Positions 1 to 14,868 of a stretch of DNA of 64,000 bases are shown piece by piece (positions within the stretch are counted from its first letter, which is position 1; every line of letters starts with the position of its first letter). The translations under genes were made by a program, and so were the position numbers. Location of the stretch: assembly GCA_949775045.1 (NCBI GenBank), contig OX459100.1:123501-187500 (forward strand). Reading direction: 5' to 3'. The stretch is from Metridium senile (lineage: Eukaryota; Cnidaria; Anthozoa; Actiniaria; Metridiidae). A model generated the notes under the pieces. It saw nothing but the letters and a program-made list of their open reading frames with translations. It made no database searches and was not told the DNA's origin.

Positions 1-319
1 CAATATAGAAGAGTTACTGGTAAATCTGTTGATAAAATTTACTTCTTTAACCTCATATAACCAAAAATATCAATAAGAACACTGTGAAGGCTGGTAGAGT
101 TTTTGAAACACAAATCGAAGGGAGTTGTTGTTATGTGCTTATGAAGAGGACTTGAATGCTTCGTTTGTTCGGCTAAACTCCGTCTAGCGAGCCACGAGGC
201 GACAGTTATGGTATTAAAGATACACAAATAATTTCTGGCGATATGAATGTTCAAAGAAGAGAAGTTAAAACGTCTATAGCTGATGATATTGTCAATAACA
301 GCGAGGGCGCTAGATATTT
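1..319 (-). repeat. Left inverted arm of satellite block (unique part)
   Basis: This non-tandem sequence is the reverse complement of 32,960-33,319 with scattered substitutions. Relative to the right arm it lacks about 40 bp near position 20. The window begins inside the arm, so its outer end is not visible. Both arms share a 71-codon reading frame (39-254 minus, 33,025-33,240 plus), which may be only a shadow of the repeat. The junction to the 40-bp array is the same at both ends (…tagatatttGTAACCC). Confidence 0.85.
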
Positions 320-3124
320 GTAACCCAGTAGTTACTGCGATTGTAAATGGATAATTTTTGTAACCCAGTAATTACTGTGATTGTAAACGGATGATATTTG
401 TAACCCAGTAATTACTGTGATTGTAAACGGATTAGTTTTGTAACCCAGTAGTTACTGTGATTGTAAATTGATGATTTTTTGTAACCCAGTAGTTACTGTG
501 ATTGTAAATTGATGATTTTTTGTAAACCAGTAGTTACTGTGATTGTAAACGGACGAGTTTTGTAACCCAGTAGTTACTGTGATTGTAAATGGATGATTTT
601 TGTAACCCAGTAGTTACTGTGATTGTAAATTGATGATTTTTTGTAAACCAGTAGTTACTGTGATTGTAAACGGGCGAGTTTTGTAACCCAGTAGTTACTG
701 TGATTGTAAATGAATGATTTTTTGTAACCCAGTAGTTACTGTGATTGTAAATTGATGATTTTTTGTAAACCAGTAGTTACTGTGATTGTAAACGGACGAG
801 TTTTGTAACCCAGTAGTTACTGTGATTGTAAATGAATGATTTTTTGTAACCCAGTACTTACTGTGATTGTAAACGGATGATTTTTGTAACCCAGTAGTTA
901 CTGTGATTGTATACGGACGAGTTTTGTAACCCAGTAGTTACTGTGATTGTAAATGAATGATTTTTGTAACCCACTACTTACTGTGATTGTAAACGGACGA
1001 GTTTTGTAACCCAGTAGTTACTGTGATTGTAAACGGATGATTTTTGTAACCCAGTAGTTACTGTGATTGTAAACGGATGATTTTTGTAACCCAGTAGTTA
1101 CTGTGATTGTAAATTGATGATTTTTTGTAACCCAGTAGTTACTGTGATTGTAAATTGATGATTTTTTGTAAACCAGTAGTTACTGTGCTTGTAAACGGAC
1201 GAGTTTTGTAACCCAGTAGTTACTGTGATTGTAAATGGATGATTTTTGTAACCCAGTAGTTACTGTGATTGTATACGGATGAGTTTTGTAACCCAGTAGT
1301 TACTGTGATTGTAAACGGATGATTTTTGTAACCCAGTAGTTACTGTCATTGTATACGGACGAGTTTTGTAACCCAGAAGTTACTGTGATTGTAAATGAAT
1401 GATTTTCGTAACCCAGAACTTGCTGTGATTGTAAATGGATGATTTTTTGTAACCCAGTAGTTACTGTGATTGTAAATGAATGATTTTTGTAACCCAGTAG
1501 TTACTGTGATTGTAAACGGATGATTTTTTGTAACCCAGTAGTTACTGTGATTGTAAACGGGCGAGTTTTGTAACCCAGTAGTTACTGTGATTGTAAATGG
1601 ATGATTTTTGTAACCCAGTAGTTACTGTGATTGTATACGGATGAGTTTTGTAACCCAGTAGTTACTGTGATTGTAAATGAATGATTTTTTGTAAACCAGT
1701 AGTTACTGTGATTATAAACGGAAGAGTTTTGTAACCCAGTAGTTACTGTGATTGTAAATGAATGATTTTTTTAACCCAGTAGTTGCTGTGATTGTAAATG
1801 GATGATTTTTGTAACCCAGTACTTACTGTGATTGTAAACGGATGATTTTTGTAACCCAGTAGTTACTGTGATTGTATACGGACCAGTTTTGTAACCCAGT
1901 AGTTACTGTGATTGTAAATGAATGATTTTTGTAACCCACTACTTACTGTGATTGTAAACGGACGAGTTTTGTAACCCAGTAGTTACTGTGATTGTAAACG
2001 GATGAGTTTTGTAACCCAGTAGTTACTGTGATTGTAAACGCATGATTTTTGTAACCCAGTAGTTACTGTGATTGTAAATTGATGATTTTTTGTAACCCAG
2101 TAGTTACTGTGATTGTAAATTGATGATTTTTTGTAAACCAGTAGTTACTGTGCTTGTAAACGGACGAGTTTTGTAACCCAGTAGTTACTGTGATTGTAAA
2201 TTGATGATTTTTTGTAACCCAGTAGTTACTGTGATTGTAAACGGATGATTTTTGTAACCCAGTAGCTACTGTCATTGTATACGGACGAGTTTTGTAACCC
2301 AGTAATTACTGTGATTTTAAACGGATGATTTTTGTAACCCAGTAGTTACTGTGATTGTAAATGAATGATTTTTTGTAACCCAGTAGTTACTGTGATTGTA
2401 AACGGATGATTTTTGTAACCCAGTAGTTACTGTGATTGTAAACGGATGATTTTTGTAACCCAGTAGTTACTGTGATTGTAAATTGATGATTTTTTGTAAC
2501 CCAGTAGTTACTGTGATTGTAAACGGATGATTTTTGTAACCCAGTAGTTACTGTGATTGTATACGGACGAGGTTTGTAACCCAGTAGTTACTGTGATTGT
2601 AAATGAATGATTTTTGTAACCCAGAACTTGCTGTGATTGTAAATGGATGATTTTTTGTAACCCAGTAGTTACTGTGATTGTAAATGAATGATTTTTGTAA
2701 CCCAGTACTTACTGTGATTGTAAATGGATGATTTTTTGTAACCCAGTAGTTACTGTGATTGTATACGGATGAGTTTTGTAACCCAGTAGTTACTGTGTTT
2801 GTAAACGGATGATTTTTGTAACCCAGTAGTTACTGTGATTGTATACGGACGAGTTTTGTAACCCAGTAGTTACTGTGATTGTAAATGAATGATTTTTGTA
2901 ACCCAGTACTTACTGTGATTGTAAACGGACGAGTTATGTAACCCAGTAGATACTGTGATTGTAAATGAATGATTTTTGTAACCCAGTAGTTACTGTGATT
3001 GTAAACGGATGATTTTTGTAACCCAGTAGTTACTGTGATTGTATACGGACGAGTTTTGTAACCCAGTAGTTGCTGTGATTGTAAATGAATGATTTTTGTA
3101 ACCCAGTACTTACTGTGATTGTAA
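320..3124 (+). repeat. 40-bp satellite array, left
   Basis: About 70 tandem copies of a 39-41-bp unit with core GTAACCCAGTAGTTACTGTG, then ATTGTAAAC/TGGA and a T-run. GTAAC and GTTAC inside the core form a short inverted repeat. Variants (cagtactt, cagaactt, tatacgg, aaccagtag) recur along the array, showing multi-unit duplication. Open frames here are by-products of the repeat. Confidence 0.95.
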
Positions 3125-3499
3125 ATGTAACCTTTGTTCATAGGTGAACAAAGGTCCCTAATGTAACTTTGTGATCCCTTTTGTAACCTTACCATGTGTG
3201 CAAAAGGGAAAAACGATCCCTTATGTAACCTTTGTTCATAGGTGAACAAAGGTCCCTAATGTAACTTTGTGATCCCTTTTGTAACCTTACCTTGTGTGCA
3301 AAATGGAAAAACGATCCCTTATGTAACCTTTGTTCATAGGTGAACAAAGGTCCCTAATGTAACTTTGTGATCCCTTTTGTAACCTTACCTTGTGTGCAAA
3401 ATGGAAAAACGATCCCTTATGTAACCTTTGTTCATAGGTGAACAAAGGTCCCTAATGTAACTTTGTGATCCCTTTTGTAACTTTACCATGTGTGCAAAA

Positions 3500-6400
3500 G
3501 GGAAAAACGATCCCTTATGTAACCTTTGTTCATAGGTGAACAAAGGTCCCTAATGTAACTTTGTGATCCCTTTTGTAACCTTACCATGTGTGCAAAAGGG
3601 AAAAACGATCCCTTATGTAACCTTTGTTCATAGGTGAACAAAGGTCCCTAATGTAACTTTGTGATCCCTTTTGTAACCTTACCATGTGTGCAAAAGGGAA
3701 AAACGATCCCTTATGTAACCTTTGTTCATAGGTAAACAAAGGTCCCTAATGTAACTTTGTGATCCCTTTTGTAACCTTACCATGTGTGCAAAAGGGAAAA
3801 ACGATCCCTTATGTAACCTTTGTTCATAGGTGAACAAAGGTCCCTAATGTAGCTTTGTGATCACTTTTGTAACCTTACCATGTGTGCAAAAGGGAAAAAC
3901 GATCCCTTATGTAACCTTTGTTCATAGGTGAACAAAGGTCCCTAATGTAACTTTGTGATCCCTTTTGTAACCTTACCTTGTGTGCAAAAGGGAAAAACGA
4001 TCCCTTATGTAACCTTTGTTCATAGGTGAACAAAGGTCCCTAATGTAACTTTGTGATCCCTTTTGTAACTTTACCATGTGTGCAAAAGGGAAAAACGATC
4101 CCTTATGTAACCTTTGTTCATAGGTGAACAAAGGTCCCTAATGTAACTTTGTGATCCCTTTTGTAACCTTACCATGTGTGCAAAAGGGAAAAACGATCCC
4201 TTATGTAACCTTTGTTCATAGGTGAACAAAGGTCCCTAATGTAACTTTGTGATCCCTTTTGTAACCTTACCATGTGTGCAAAAGGGAAAAACGATCCCTT
4301 ATGTAACCTTTGTTCATAGGTGAACAAATGTCCCTAATGTAACTTTGTGATCCCTTTTGTAACCTTACCATGTGTGCAAAAGGGAAAAACGATCCCTTAT
4401 GTAACCTTTGTTCATAGGTGAACAAAGGTCCCTAATGTAACTTTGTGATCCCTTTTGTAACCTTACCATGTGTGCAAAAGGGAAAAACGATCCCTTATGT
4501 AACCTTTGTTCATAGGTGAACAAAGGTCCCTAATGTAACTTTGTGATCCCTTTTGTAACCTTACCATGTGTGCAAAAGGGAAAAACGATCCCTTATGTAA
4601 CCTTTGTTCATAGGTAAACAAAGGTCCCTAATGTAACTTTGTGATCCCTTGTGTAACCTTACCATGTGTGCAAAAGGGAAAAACGATCCCTTATGTAACC
4701 TTTGTTCATAGGTGAACAAAGGTCCCTAATGTTGCTTTGTGATCACTTTTGTAACCTTACCATGTGTGCAAAAGGGAAAAACGATCCCTTATGTAACCTT
4801 TGTTCATAGGTGAACAAACGTCCCTAATGTAACTTTGTGATCCCTTTTGTAACCTTACCTTGTGTGCAAAAGGGAAAAACGATCCCTTATGTAACCTTTG
4901 TTCATAGGTGAACAAAGGTCCCTAATGTAACTTTGTGATCCCTTTTGTAACTTTACCATGTGTGCAAAAGGGAAAAACGATCCCTTATGTAACCTTTGTT
5001 CATAGGTGAACAAAGGTCCCTAATGTAACTTTGTGATCCCTTTTGTAACCTTACCATGTGTGCAAAAGGGAAAAACGATCCCTTATGTAACCTTTGTTCA
5101 TAGGTGAACAAAGGTCCCTAATGTAACTTTGTGATCCCTTTTGTAACCTTACCATGTGTGCAAAAGGGAAAAACGATCCCTTATGTAACCTTTGTTCATA
5201 GGTCAACAAAGGTCCCTAATGTAACTTTGTGATCCCTTTTGTAACCTTACCATGTGTGCAAAAGGGGAAAACGATCCCTTATGTAACCTTTGTTCATAGG
5301 TGAACAAAGGTCCCTAATGTAACTTTGTGATCACTTTTGTAACCTTACCATGTGTGCAAAAGGGAAAAACGATCCCTTATGTAACCTTTGTTCATAGGTG
5401 AACAAAGGTCCCTAATGTAACTTTGTGATCCCTTTTGTAACCTTACCTTGTGTGCAAAAGGGAAAAACGATCCCTTATGTAACCTTTGTTCATAGGTGAA
5501 CAAATGTCCCTAATGTAACTTTGTGATCCCTTTTGTAACCTTACCATGTGTGCAAAAGGGAAAAACGATCCCTTATGTAACCTTTGTTCATAGGTGAACA
5601 AAGGTCCCTAATGTAACTTTGTGATCCCTTTTGTAACCTTACCATGTGTGCAAAAGGGAAAAACGATCCCTTATGTAACCTTTGTTCATAGGTGAACAAA
5701 GGTCCCTAATGTAACTTTGTGATCCCTTTTGTAACCTTACCATGTGTGCAAAAGGGAAAAACGATCCCTTATGTAACCTTTGTTCATAGGTGAACAAAGG
5801 TCCCTAATGTAACTTTGTGATCCCTTTTGTAACCTTACCATGTGTGCAAAAGGGAAAAACGATCCCTTATGTAACCTTTGTTCATAGGTGAACAAAGGTC
5901 CCTAATGTAACTTTGTGATCCCTTTTGTAACCTTACCATGTGTGCAAAAGGGAAAAACGATCCCTTATGTAACCTTTGTTCATAGGTAAACAAAGGTCCC
6001 TAATGTAACTTTGTGATCCCTTTTGTAACCTTACCATGTGTGCAAAAGGGAAAAACGATCCCTTATGTAACCTTTGTTCATAGGTGAACAAAGGTCCCTA
6101 ATGTAACTTTGTGATCACTTTTGTAACCTTACCATGTGTGCAAAAGGGAAAAACGATCCCTTATGTAACCTTTGTTCATAGGTGAACAAACGTCCCTAAT
6201 GTAACTTTGTGATCCCTTTTGTAACCTTACCTTGTGTGCAAAAGGGAAAAACGATCCCTTATGTAACCTTTGTTCATAGGTGAACAAAGGTCCCTAATGT
6301 AACTTTGTGATCCCTTTTGTAACCTTACCATGTGTGCAAAAGGGAAAAACGATCCCTTATGTAACCTTTGTTCATAGGTGAACAAAGGTCCCTAATGTAA

Positions 6401-9400
6401 CTTTGTGATCCCTTTTGTAACCTTACCATGTGTGCAAAAGGGAAAAACGATCCCTTATGTAACCTTTGTTCATAGGTGAACAAAGGTCCCTAATGTAACT
6501 TTGTGATCCCTTTTGTAACCTTACCATGTGTGCAAAAGGGAAAAACGATCCCTTATGTAACCTTTGTTCATAGGTGAACAAAGGTCCCTAATGTAACTTT
6601 GTGATCCCTTTTGTAACCTTACCATGTGTGCAAAAGGGAAAAACGATCCCTTATGTAACCTTTGTTCATAGGTGAACAAAGGTCCCTAATGTAACTTTGT
6701 GATCCCTTTTGTAACCTTACCATGTGTGCAAAAGGGAAAAACGATCCCTTATGTAACCTTTGTTCATAGGTGAACAAAGGTCCCTAATGTAACTTTGTGA
6801 TCCCTTTTGTAACTTTACCATGTGTGCAAAAGGGAAAAACGATCCCTTATGTAACCTTTGTTCATAGGTGAACAAAGGTCCCTAATGTAACTTTGTGATC
6901 CCTTTTGTAACCTTACCATGTGTGCAAAAGGGAAAAACGATCCCTTATGTAACCTTTGTTCATAGGTGAACAAAGGTCCCTAATGTAACTTTGTGATCCC
7001 TTTTGTAACCTTACCTTGTGTGCAAAATGGAAAAACGATCCCTTATGTAACCTTTGTTCATAGGTGAACAAAGGTCCCTAATGTAACTTTGTGATCCCTT
7101 TTGTAACTTTACCATGTGTGCAAAAGGGAAAAACGATCCCTTATGTAACCTTTGTTCATAGGTGAACAAAGGTCCCTAATGTAACTTTGTGATCCCTTTT
7201 GTAGCCTTACCATGTGTGCAAAAGGGAAAAACGATCCCTTATGTAACCTTTGTTCATAGGTCAACAAAGGTCCCTAATGTAACTTTGTGATCCCTTTTGT
7301 AACTTTACCATGTGTGCAAAAGGGAAAAACGATCCCTTATGTAACCTTTGTTCATAGGTGAACAAAGGTCCCTAATGTAACTTTGTGATCCCTTTTGTAA
7401 CCTTACCATGTGTGCAAAAGGGAAAAACGATCCCTTATGTAACCTTTGTTCATAGGTGAACAAAGGTCCCTAATGTAACTTTGTGATCCCTTTTGTAACC
7501 TTACCATGTGTGCAAAAGGGAAAAACGATCCCTTATGTAACCTTTGTTCATAGGTGAACAAAGGTCCCTAATGTAACTTTGTGATCCCTTTTGTAACCTT
7601 ACCATGTGTGCAAAAGGGAAAAACGATCCCTTATGTAACCTTTGTTCATAGGTGAACAAAGGTCCCTAATGTAACTTTGTGATCCCTTTTGTAACCTTAC
7701 CATGTGTGCAAAAGGGAAAAACGTTCCCTTATTTAACCTTTGTTCATAGGTGAACAAATGTCCCTAATGTAACTTTGTGATCCCTTTTGTAACCTTACCA
7801 TGGGTGCAAAAGGTAAAAACGTTCCCTTATGTAACCTTTGTTCATAGGTAAACAAAGGTCCCTAATGTAACTTTTTGATCCCTTTTGTAACCTTACCATG
7901 GGTGCAAAAGGGAAAAACGTTCCCTTATGTAACCTTTGTTCATAGGTAAACAAAGGTCCCTAAGGTAACTTTGTGATCCCTTTTGTAACCTTACCATGGG
8001 TGCAAAAGGGAAAAACGTAACCTTATATAACCTTTGTTCATAGGTGAACAAATGTCCCTAATGTAACTTTGTGATCCCTTTTGTAACCTTACCATGGGTG
8101 CAAAAGGGAAAAACGTTCCCTTATGTAACCTTTGTTCATAGGTAAACAAAGGTCCCTAATTTAACTTTGTGATCCATTTTGTAACCTTACCATGGGTGCA
8201 AAAGGGAAAAACGTTCCCTTATGTAACCTTTGTTCATAGGTAAACAAAGGTCCCTAATGTAACTTTGTGATCCCTTTTGTATTCTTACCATGGGTGCAAA
8301 AGGGAAAAACATTCCCTTATGTAACCTTTGTTTATAGGTGAACAAAGGTCACTAATGTAACTTTGTGATCCTTTTTGTAACCTTACCATGGGTGCAAAAG
8401 GGAAAAACGTTCCCTTATGTAACATTTGTTCATAGGTGAACAAATGTCCCTAATGTAACTTTGTGATCCCTTTTGTAGCCTTACCATGGGTGCAAAAGGG
8501 AAAAACGTAACCTTATATAACCTTTGTTCATAGGTGAACAAATGTCCCTAATGTAACTTTGTGATCCCTTTTGTAACCTTTCCATGGGTGCAAAAGTGAA
8601 AAACGTTCCCTTATGTAACCTTTGTTCATAGGTAAACAAAGGTCCCTAATTTAACTTTGTGATCCCTTTTGTAACCTTACCATGGGTGCAAAAGGGAAAA
8701 ACGTTCCCTTATGTAACCTTTGTTCATAGGTGAACAAATGTCCCTAATGTAACTTTGTGATCCCTTTTGTAACCTTACCATGGGTGCAAAAGGAAAAAAC
8801 GTTCCCTTATGTAACCTTTGTTCATAGGTAAACAAAGGTCCCTAATGTAACTTTGTGATCCCTTTTGTAACCTTACCATGGGTGCAAAAGGGAAAAACGT
8901 TCCCTTATGTAACCTTTGTTCATAGTTGAACAAAGGTCCCTAAGGTAACTTTGTGATCCCTTTTGTAACCTTACCATGGGTGCAAAAGGGAAAAACGTTC
9001 CCTTATGTAACCTTTGTTCATAGGTGAACGAAGGTCCCTAATGTAACTTTGTGATCCCTTTTGTAACCTTACCATGGGTGCAAAAGGGAAAAACGATCCC
9101 TTATGTAACCTTTGTTCATAGGTGAACAAAGGTCCCTAATGTAACTTTGTGATCCCTTTTGTAACCTTACCATGTGTGCAAAAGGGAAAAACGATCCCTT
9201 ATGTAACCTTTGTTCATAGGTGAACAAAGGTCCCTAATGTAACTTTGTGATCCCTTTTGTAACCTTACCATGTGTGCAAAAGGGAAAAACGATCCCTTAT
9301 GTAACCTTTGTTCATAGGTGAACAAAGGTCCCTAATGTAACTTTGTGATCCCTTTTGTAACCTTACCATGTGTGCAAAAGGGAAAAACGATCCCTTATGT

Positions 9401-12400
9401 AACCTTTGTTCATAGGTAAACAAAGGTCCCTAATGTAACTTTGTGATCCCTTTTGTAACCTTACCATGTGTGCAAAAGGGAAAAACGATCCCTTATGTAA
9501 CCTTTGTTCATAGGTGAACAAAGGTCCCTAATGTAGCTTTGTGATCACTTTTGTAACCTTACCATGTGTGCAAAAGGGAAAAACGATCCCTTATGTAACC
9601 TTTGTTCATAGGTGAACAAAGGTCCCTAATGTAACTTTGTGATCCCTTTTGTAACCTTACCTTGTGTGCAAAAGGGAAAAACGATCCCTTATGTAACCTT
9701 TGTTCATAGGTGAACAAAGGTCCCTAATGTAACTTTGTGATCCCTTTTGTAACTTTACCATGTGTGCAAAAGGGAAAAACGATCCCTTATGTAACCTTTG
9801 TTCATAGGTGAACAAAGGTCCCTAATGTAACTTTGTGATCCCTTTTGTAACCTTACCATGTGTGCAAAAGGGAAAAACGATCCCTTATGTAACCTTTGTT
9901 CATAGGTGAACAAAGGTCCCTAATGTAACTTTGTGATCCCTTTTGTAACCTTACCATGTGTGCAAAAGGGAAAAACGATCCCTTATGTAACCTTTGTTCA
10001 TAGGTGAACAAATGTCCCTAATGTAACTTTGTGATCCCTTTTGTAACCTTACCATGTGTGCAAAAGGGAAAAACGATCCCTTATGTAACCTTTGTTCATA
10101 GGTGAACAAAGGTCCCTAATGTAACTTTGTGATCCCTTTTGTAACCTTACCATGTGTGCAAAAGGGAAAAACGATCCCTTATGTAACCTTTGTTCATAGG
10201 TGAACAAAGGTCCCTAATGTAACTTTGTGATCCCTTTTGTAACCTTACCATGTGTGCAAAAGGGAAAAACGATCCCTTATGTAACCTTTGTTCATAGGTA
10301 AACAAAGGTCCCTAATGTAACTTTGTGATCCCTTGTGTAACCTTACCATGTGTGCAAAAGGGAAAAACGATCCCTTATGTAACCTTTGTTCATAGGTGAA
10401 CAAAGGTCCCTAATGTTGCTTTGTGATCACTTTTGTAACCTTACCATGTGTGCAAAAGGGAAAAACGATCCCTTATGTAACCTTTGTTCATAGGTGAACA
10501 AACGTCCCTAATGTAACTTTGTGATCCCTTTTGTAACCTTACCTTGTGTGCAAAAGGGAAAAACGATCCCTTATGTAACCTTTGTTCATAGGTGAACAAA
10601 GGTCCCTAATGTAACTTTGTGATCCCTTTTGTAACTTTACCATGTGTGCAAAAGGGAAAAACGATCCCTTATGTAACCTTTGTTCATAGGTGAACAAAGG
10701 TCCCTAATGTAACTTTGTGATCCCTTTTGTAACCTTACCATGTGTGCAAAAGGGAAAAACGATCCCTTATGTAACCTTTGTTCATAGGTGAACAAAGGTC
10801 CCTAATGTAACTTTGTGATCCCTTTTGTAACCTTACCATGTGTGCAAAAGGGAAAAACGATCCCTTATGTAACCTTTGTTCATAGGTCAACAAAGGTCCC
10901 TAATGTAACTTTGTGATCCCTTTTGTAACCTTACCATGTGTGCAAAAGGGGAAAACGATCCCTTATGTAACCTTTGTTCATAGGTGAACAAAGGTCCCTA
11001 ATGTAACTTTGTGATCACTTTTGTAACCTTACCATGTGTGCAAAAGGGAAAAACGATCCCTTATGTAACCTTTGTTCATAGGTGAACAAAGGTCCCTAAT
11101 GTAACTTTGTGATCCCTTTTGTAACCTTACCTTGTGTGCAAAAGGGAAAAACGATCCCTTATGTAACCTTTGTTCATAGGTGAACAAATGTCCCTAATGT
11201 AACTTTGTGATCCCTTTTGTAACCTTACCATGTGTGCAAAAGGGAAAAACGATCCCTTATGTAACCTTTGTTCATAGGTGAACAAAGGTCCCTAATGTAA
11301 CTTTGTGATCCCTTTTGTAACCTTACCATGTGTGCAAAAGGGAAAAACGATCCCTTATGTAACCTTTGTTCATAGGTGAACAAAGGTCCCTAATGTAACT
11401 TTGTGATCCCTTTTGTAACCTTACCATGTGTGCAAAAGGGAAAAACGATCCCTTATGTAACCTTTGTTCATAGGTGAACAAAGGTCCCTAATGTAACTTT
11501 GTGATCCCTTTTGTAACCTTACCATGTGTGCAAAAGGGAAAAACGATCCCTTATGTAACCTTTGTTCATAGGTGAACAAAGGTCCCTAATGTAACTTTGT
11601 GATCCCTTTTGTAACCTTACCATGTGTGCAAAAGGGAAAAACGATCCCTTATGTAACCTTTGTTCATAGGTAAACAAAGGTCCCTAATGTAACTTTGTGA
11701 TCCCTTTTGTAACCTTACCATGTGTGCAAAAGGGAAAAACGATCCCTTATGTAACCTTTGTTCATAGGTGAACAAAGGTCCCTAATGTAACTTTGTGATC
11801 ACTTTTGTAACCTTACCATGTGTGCAAAAGGGAAAAACGATCCCTTATGTAACCTTTGTTCATAGGTGAACAAACGTCCCTAATGTAACTTTGTGATCCC
11901 TTTTGTAACCTTACCTTGTGTGCAAAAGGGAAAAACGATCCCTTATGTAACCTTTGTTCATAGGTGAACAAAGGTCCCTAATGTAACTTTGTGATCCCTT
12001 TTGTAACCTTACCATGTGTGCAAAAGGGAAAAACGATCCCTTATGTAACCTTTGTTCATAGGTGAACAAAGGTCCCTAATGTAACTTTGTGATCCCTTTT
12101 GTAACCTTACCATGTGTGCAAAAGGGAAAAACGATCCCTTATGTAACCTTTGTTCATAGGTGAACAAAGGTCCCTAATGTAACTTTGTGATCCCTTTTGT
12201 AACCTTACCATGTGTGCAAAAGGGAAAAACGATCCCTTATGTAACCTTTGTTCATAGGTGAACAAAGGTCCCTAATGTAACTTTGTGATCCCTTTTGTAA
12301 CCTTACCATGTGTGCAAAAGGGAAAAACGATCCCTTATGTAACCTTTGTTCATAGGTGAACAAAGGTCCCTAATGTAACTTTGTGATCCCTTTTGTAACC

Positions 12401-14868
12401 TTACCATGTGTGCAAAAGGGAAAAACGATCCCTTATGTAACCTTTGTTCATAGGTGAACAAAGGTCCCTAATGTAACTTTGTGATCCCTTTTGTAACTTT
12501 ACCATGTGTGCAAAAGGGAAAAACGATCCCTTATGTAACCTTTGTTCATAGGTGAACAAAGGTCCCTAATGTAACTTTGTGATCCCTTTTGTAACCTTAC
12601 CATGTGTGCAAAAGGGAAAAACGATCCCTTATGTAACCTTTGTTCATAGGTGAACAAAGGTCCCTAATGTAACTTTGTGATCCCTTTTGTAACCTTACCT
12701 TGTGTGCAAAATGGAAAAACGATCCCTTATGTAACCTTTGTTCATAGGTGAACAAAGGTCCCTAATGTAACTTTGTGATCCCTTTTGTAACTTTACCATG
12801 TGTGCAAAAGGGAAAAACGATCCCTTATGTAACCTTTGTTCATAGGTGAACAAAGGTCCCTAATGTAACTTTGTGATCCCTTTTGTAGCCTTACCATGTG
12901 TGCAAAAGGGAAAAACGATCCCTTATGTAACCTTTGTTCATAGGTCAACAAAGGTCCCTAATGTAACTTTGTGATCCCTTTTGTAACTTTACCATGTGTG
13001 CAAAAGGGAAAAACGATCCCTTATGTAACCTTTGTTCATAGGTGAACAAAGGTCCCTAATGTAACTTTGTGATCCCTTTTGTAACCTTACCATGTGTGCA
13101 AAAGGGAAAAACGATCCCTTATGTAACCTTTGTTCATAGGTGAACAAAGGTCCCTAATGTAACTTTGTGATCCCTTTTGTAACCTTACCATGTGTGCAAA
13201 AGGGAAAAACGATCCCTTATGTAACCTTTGTTCATAGGTGAACAAAGGTCCCTAATGTAACTTTGTGATCCCTTTTGTAACCTTACCATGTGTGCAAAAG
13301 GGAAAAACGATCCCTTATGTAACCTTTGTTCATAGGTGAACAAAGGTCCCTAATGTAACTTTGTGATCCCTTTTGTAACCTTACCATGTGTGCAAAAGGG
13401 AAAAACGTTCCCTTATTTAACCTTTGTTCATAGGTGAACAAATGTCCCTAATGTAACTTTGTGATCCCTTTTGTAACCTTACCATGGGTGCAAAAGGTAA
13501 AAACGTTCCCTTATGTAACCTTTGTTCATAGGTAAACAAAGGTCCCTAATGTAACTTTTTGATCCCTTTTGTAACCTTACCATGGGTGCAAAAGGGAAAA
13601 ACGTTCCCTTATGTAACCTTTGTTCATAGGTAAACAAAGGTCCCTAAGGTAACTTTGTGATCCCTTTTGTAACCTTACCATGGGTGCAAAAGGGAAAAAC
13701 GTAACCTTATATAACCTTTGTTCATAGGTGAACAAATGTCCCTAATGTAACTTTGTGATCCCTTTTGTAACCTTACCATGGGTGCAAAAGGGAAAAACGT
13801 TCCCTTATGTAACCTTTGTTCATAGGTAAACAAAGGTCCCTAATTTAACTTTGTGATCCATTTTGTAACCTTACCATGGGTGCAAAAGGGAAAAACGTTC
13901 CCTTATGTAACCTTTGTTCATAGGTAAACAAAGGTCCCTAATGTAACTTTGTGATCCCTTTTGTATTCTTACCATGGGTGCAAAAGGGAAAAACATTCCC
14001 TTATGTAACCTTTGTTTATAGGTGAACAAAGGTCACTAATGTAACTTTGTGATCCTTTTTGTAACCTTACCATGGGTGCAAAAGGGAAAAACGTTCCCTT
14101 ATGTAACATTTGTTCATAGGTGAACAAATGTCCCTAATGTAACTTTGTGATCCCTTTTGTAGCCTTACCATGGGTGCAAAAGGGAAAAACGTAACCTTAT
14201 ATAACCTTTGTTCATAGGTGAACAAATGTCCCTAATGTAACTTTGTGATCCCTTTTGTAACCTTTCCATGGGTGCAAAAGTGAAAAACGTTCCCTTATGT
14301 AACCTTTGTTCATAGGTAAACAAAGGTCCCTAATTTAACTTTGTGATCCCTTTTGTAACCTTACCATGGGTGCAAAAGGGAAAAACGTTCCCTTATGTAA
14401 CCTTTGTTCATAGGTGAACAAATGTCCCTAATGTAACTTTGTGATCCCTTTTGTAACCTTACCATGGGTGCAAAAGGAAAAAACGTTCCCTTATGTAACC
14501 TTTGTTCATAGGTAAACAAAGGTCCCTAATGTAACTTTGTGATCCCTTTTGTAACCTTACCATGGGTGCAAAAGGGAAAAACGTTCCCTTATGTAACCTT
14601 TGTTCATAGTTGAACAAAGGTCCCTAAGGTAACTTTGTGATCCCTTTTGTAACCTTACCATGGGTGCAAAAGGGAAAAACGTTCCCTTATGTAACCTTTG
14701 TTCATAGGTGAACGAAGGTCCCTAATGTAACTTTGTGATCCCTTTTGTAACCTTACCATGGGTGCAAAAGGGAAAAACGATCCCTTATGTAACCTTTGTT
14801 CATAGGTGAACAAAGGTCCCTAATGTAACTTTGTGATCCCTTTTGTAACCTTACCATGTGTGCAAAAG
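3500..14868 (+). repeat. 58-monomer higher-order repeat, two copies
   Basis: Private variants recur exactly 5,684 bp apart (58 x 98): the AGCTTTGTGATCAC variant at 3,851 and 9,535, CCCTTGTGTAACC at about 4,651 and 10,335, and CTTTTTGATCCC at 7,871 and 13,555. The limits, about 3,500-9,184 and 9,185-14,868, are approximate. Confidence 0.88.

Noticed and set aside
320..3124. Telomeric repeat suggested by GTAACCC
   Set aside because: The motif recurs every 40 bp inside a longer unit, not as tandem TTAGGG/CCCTAA.
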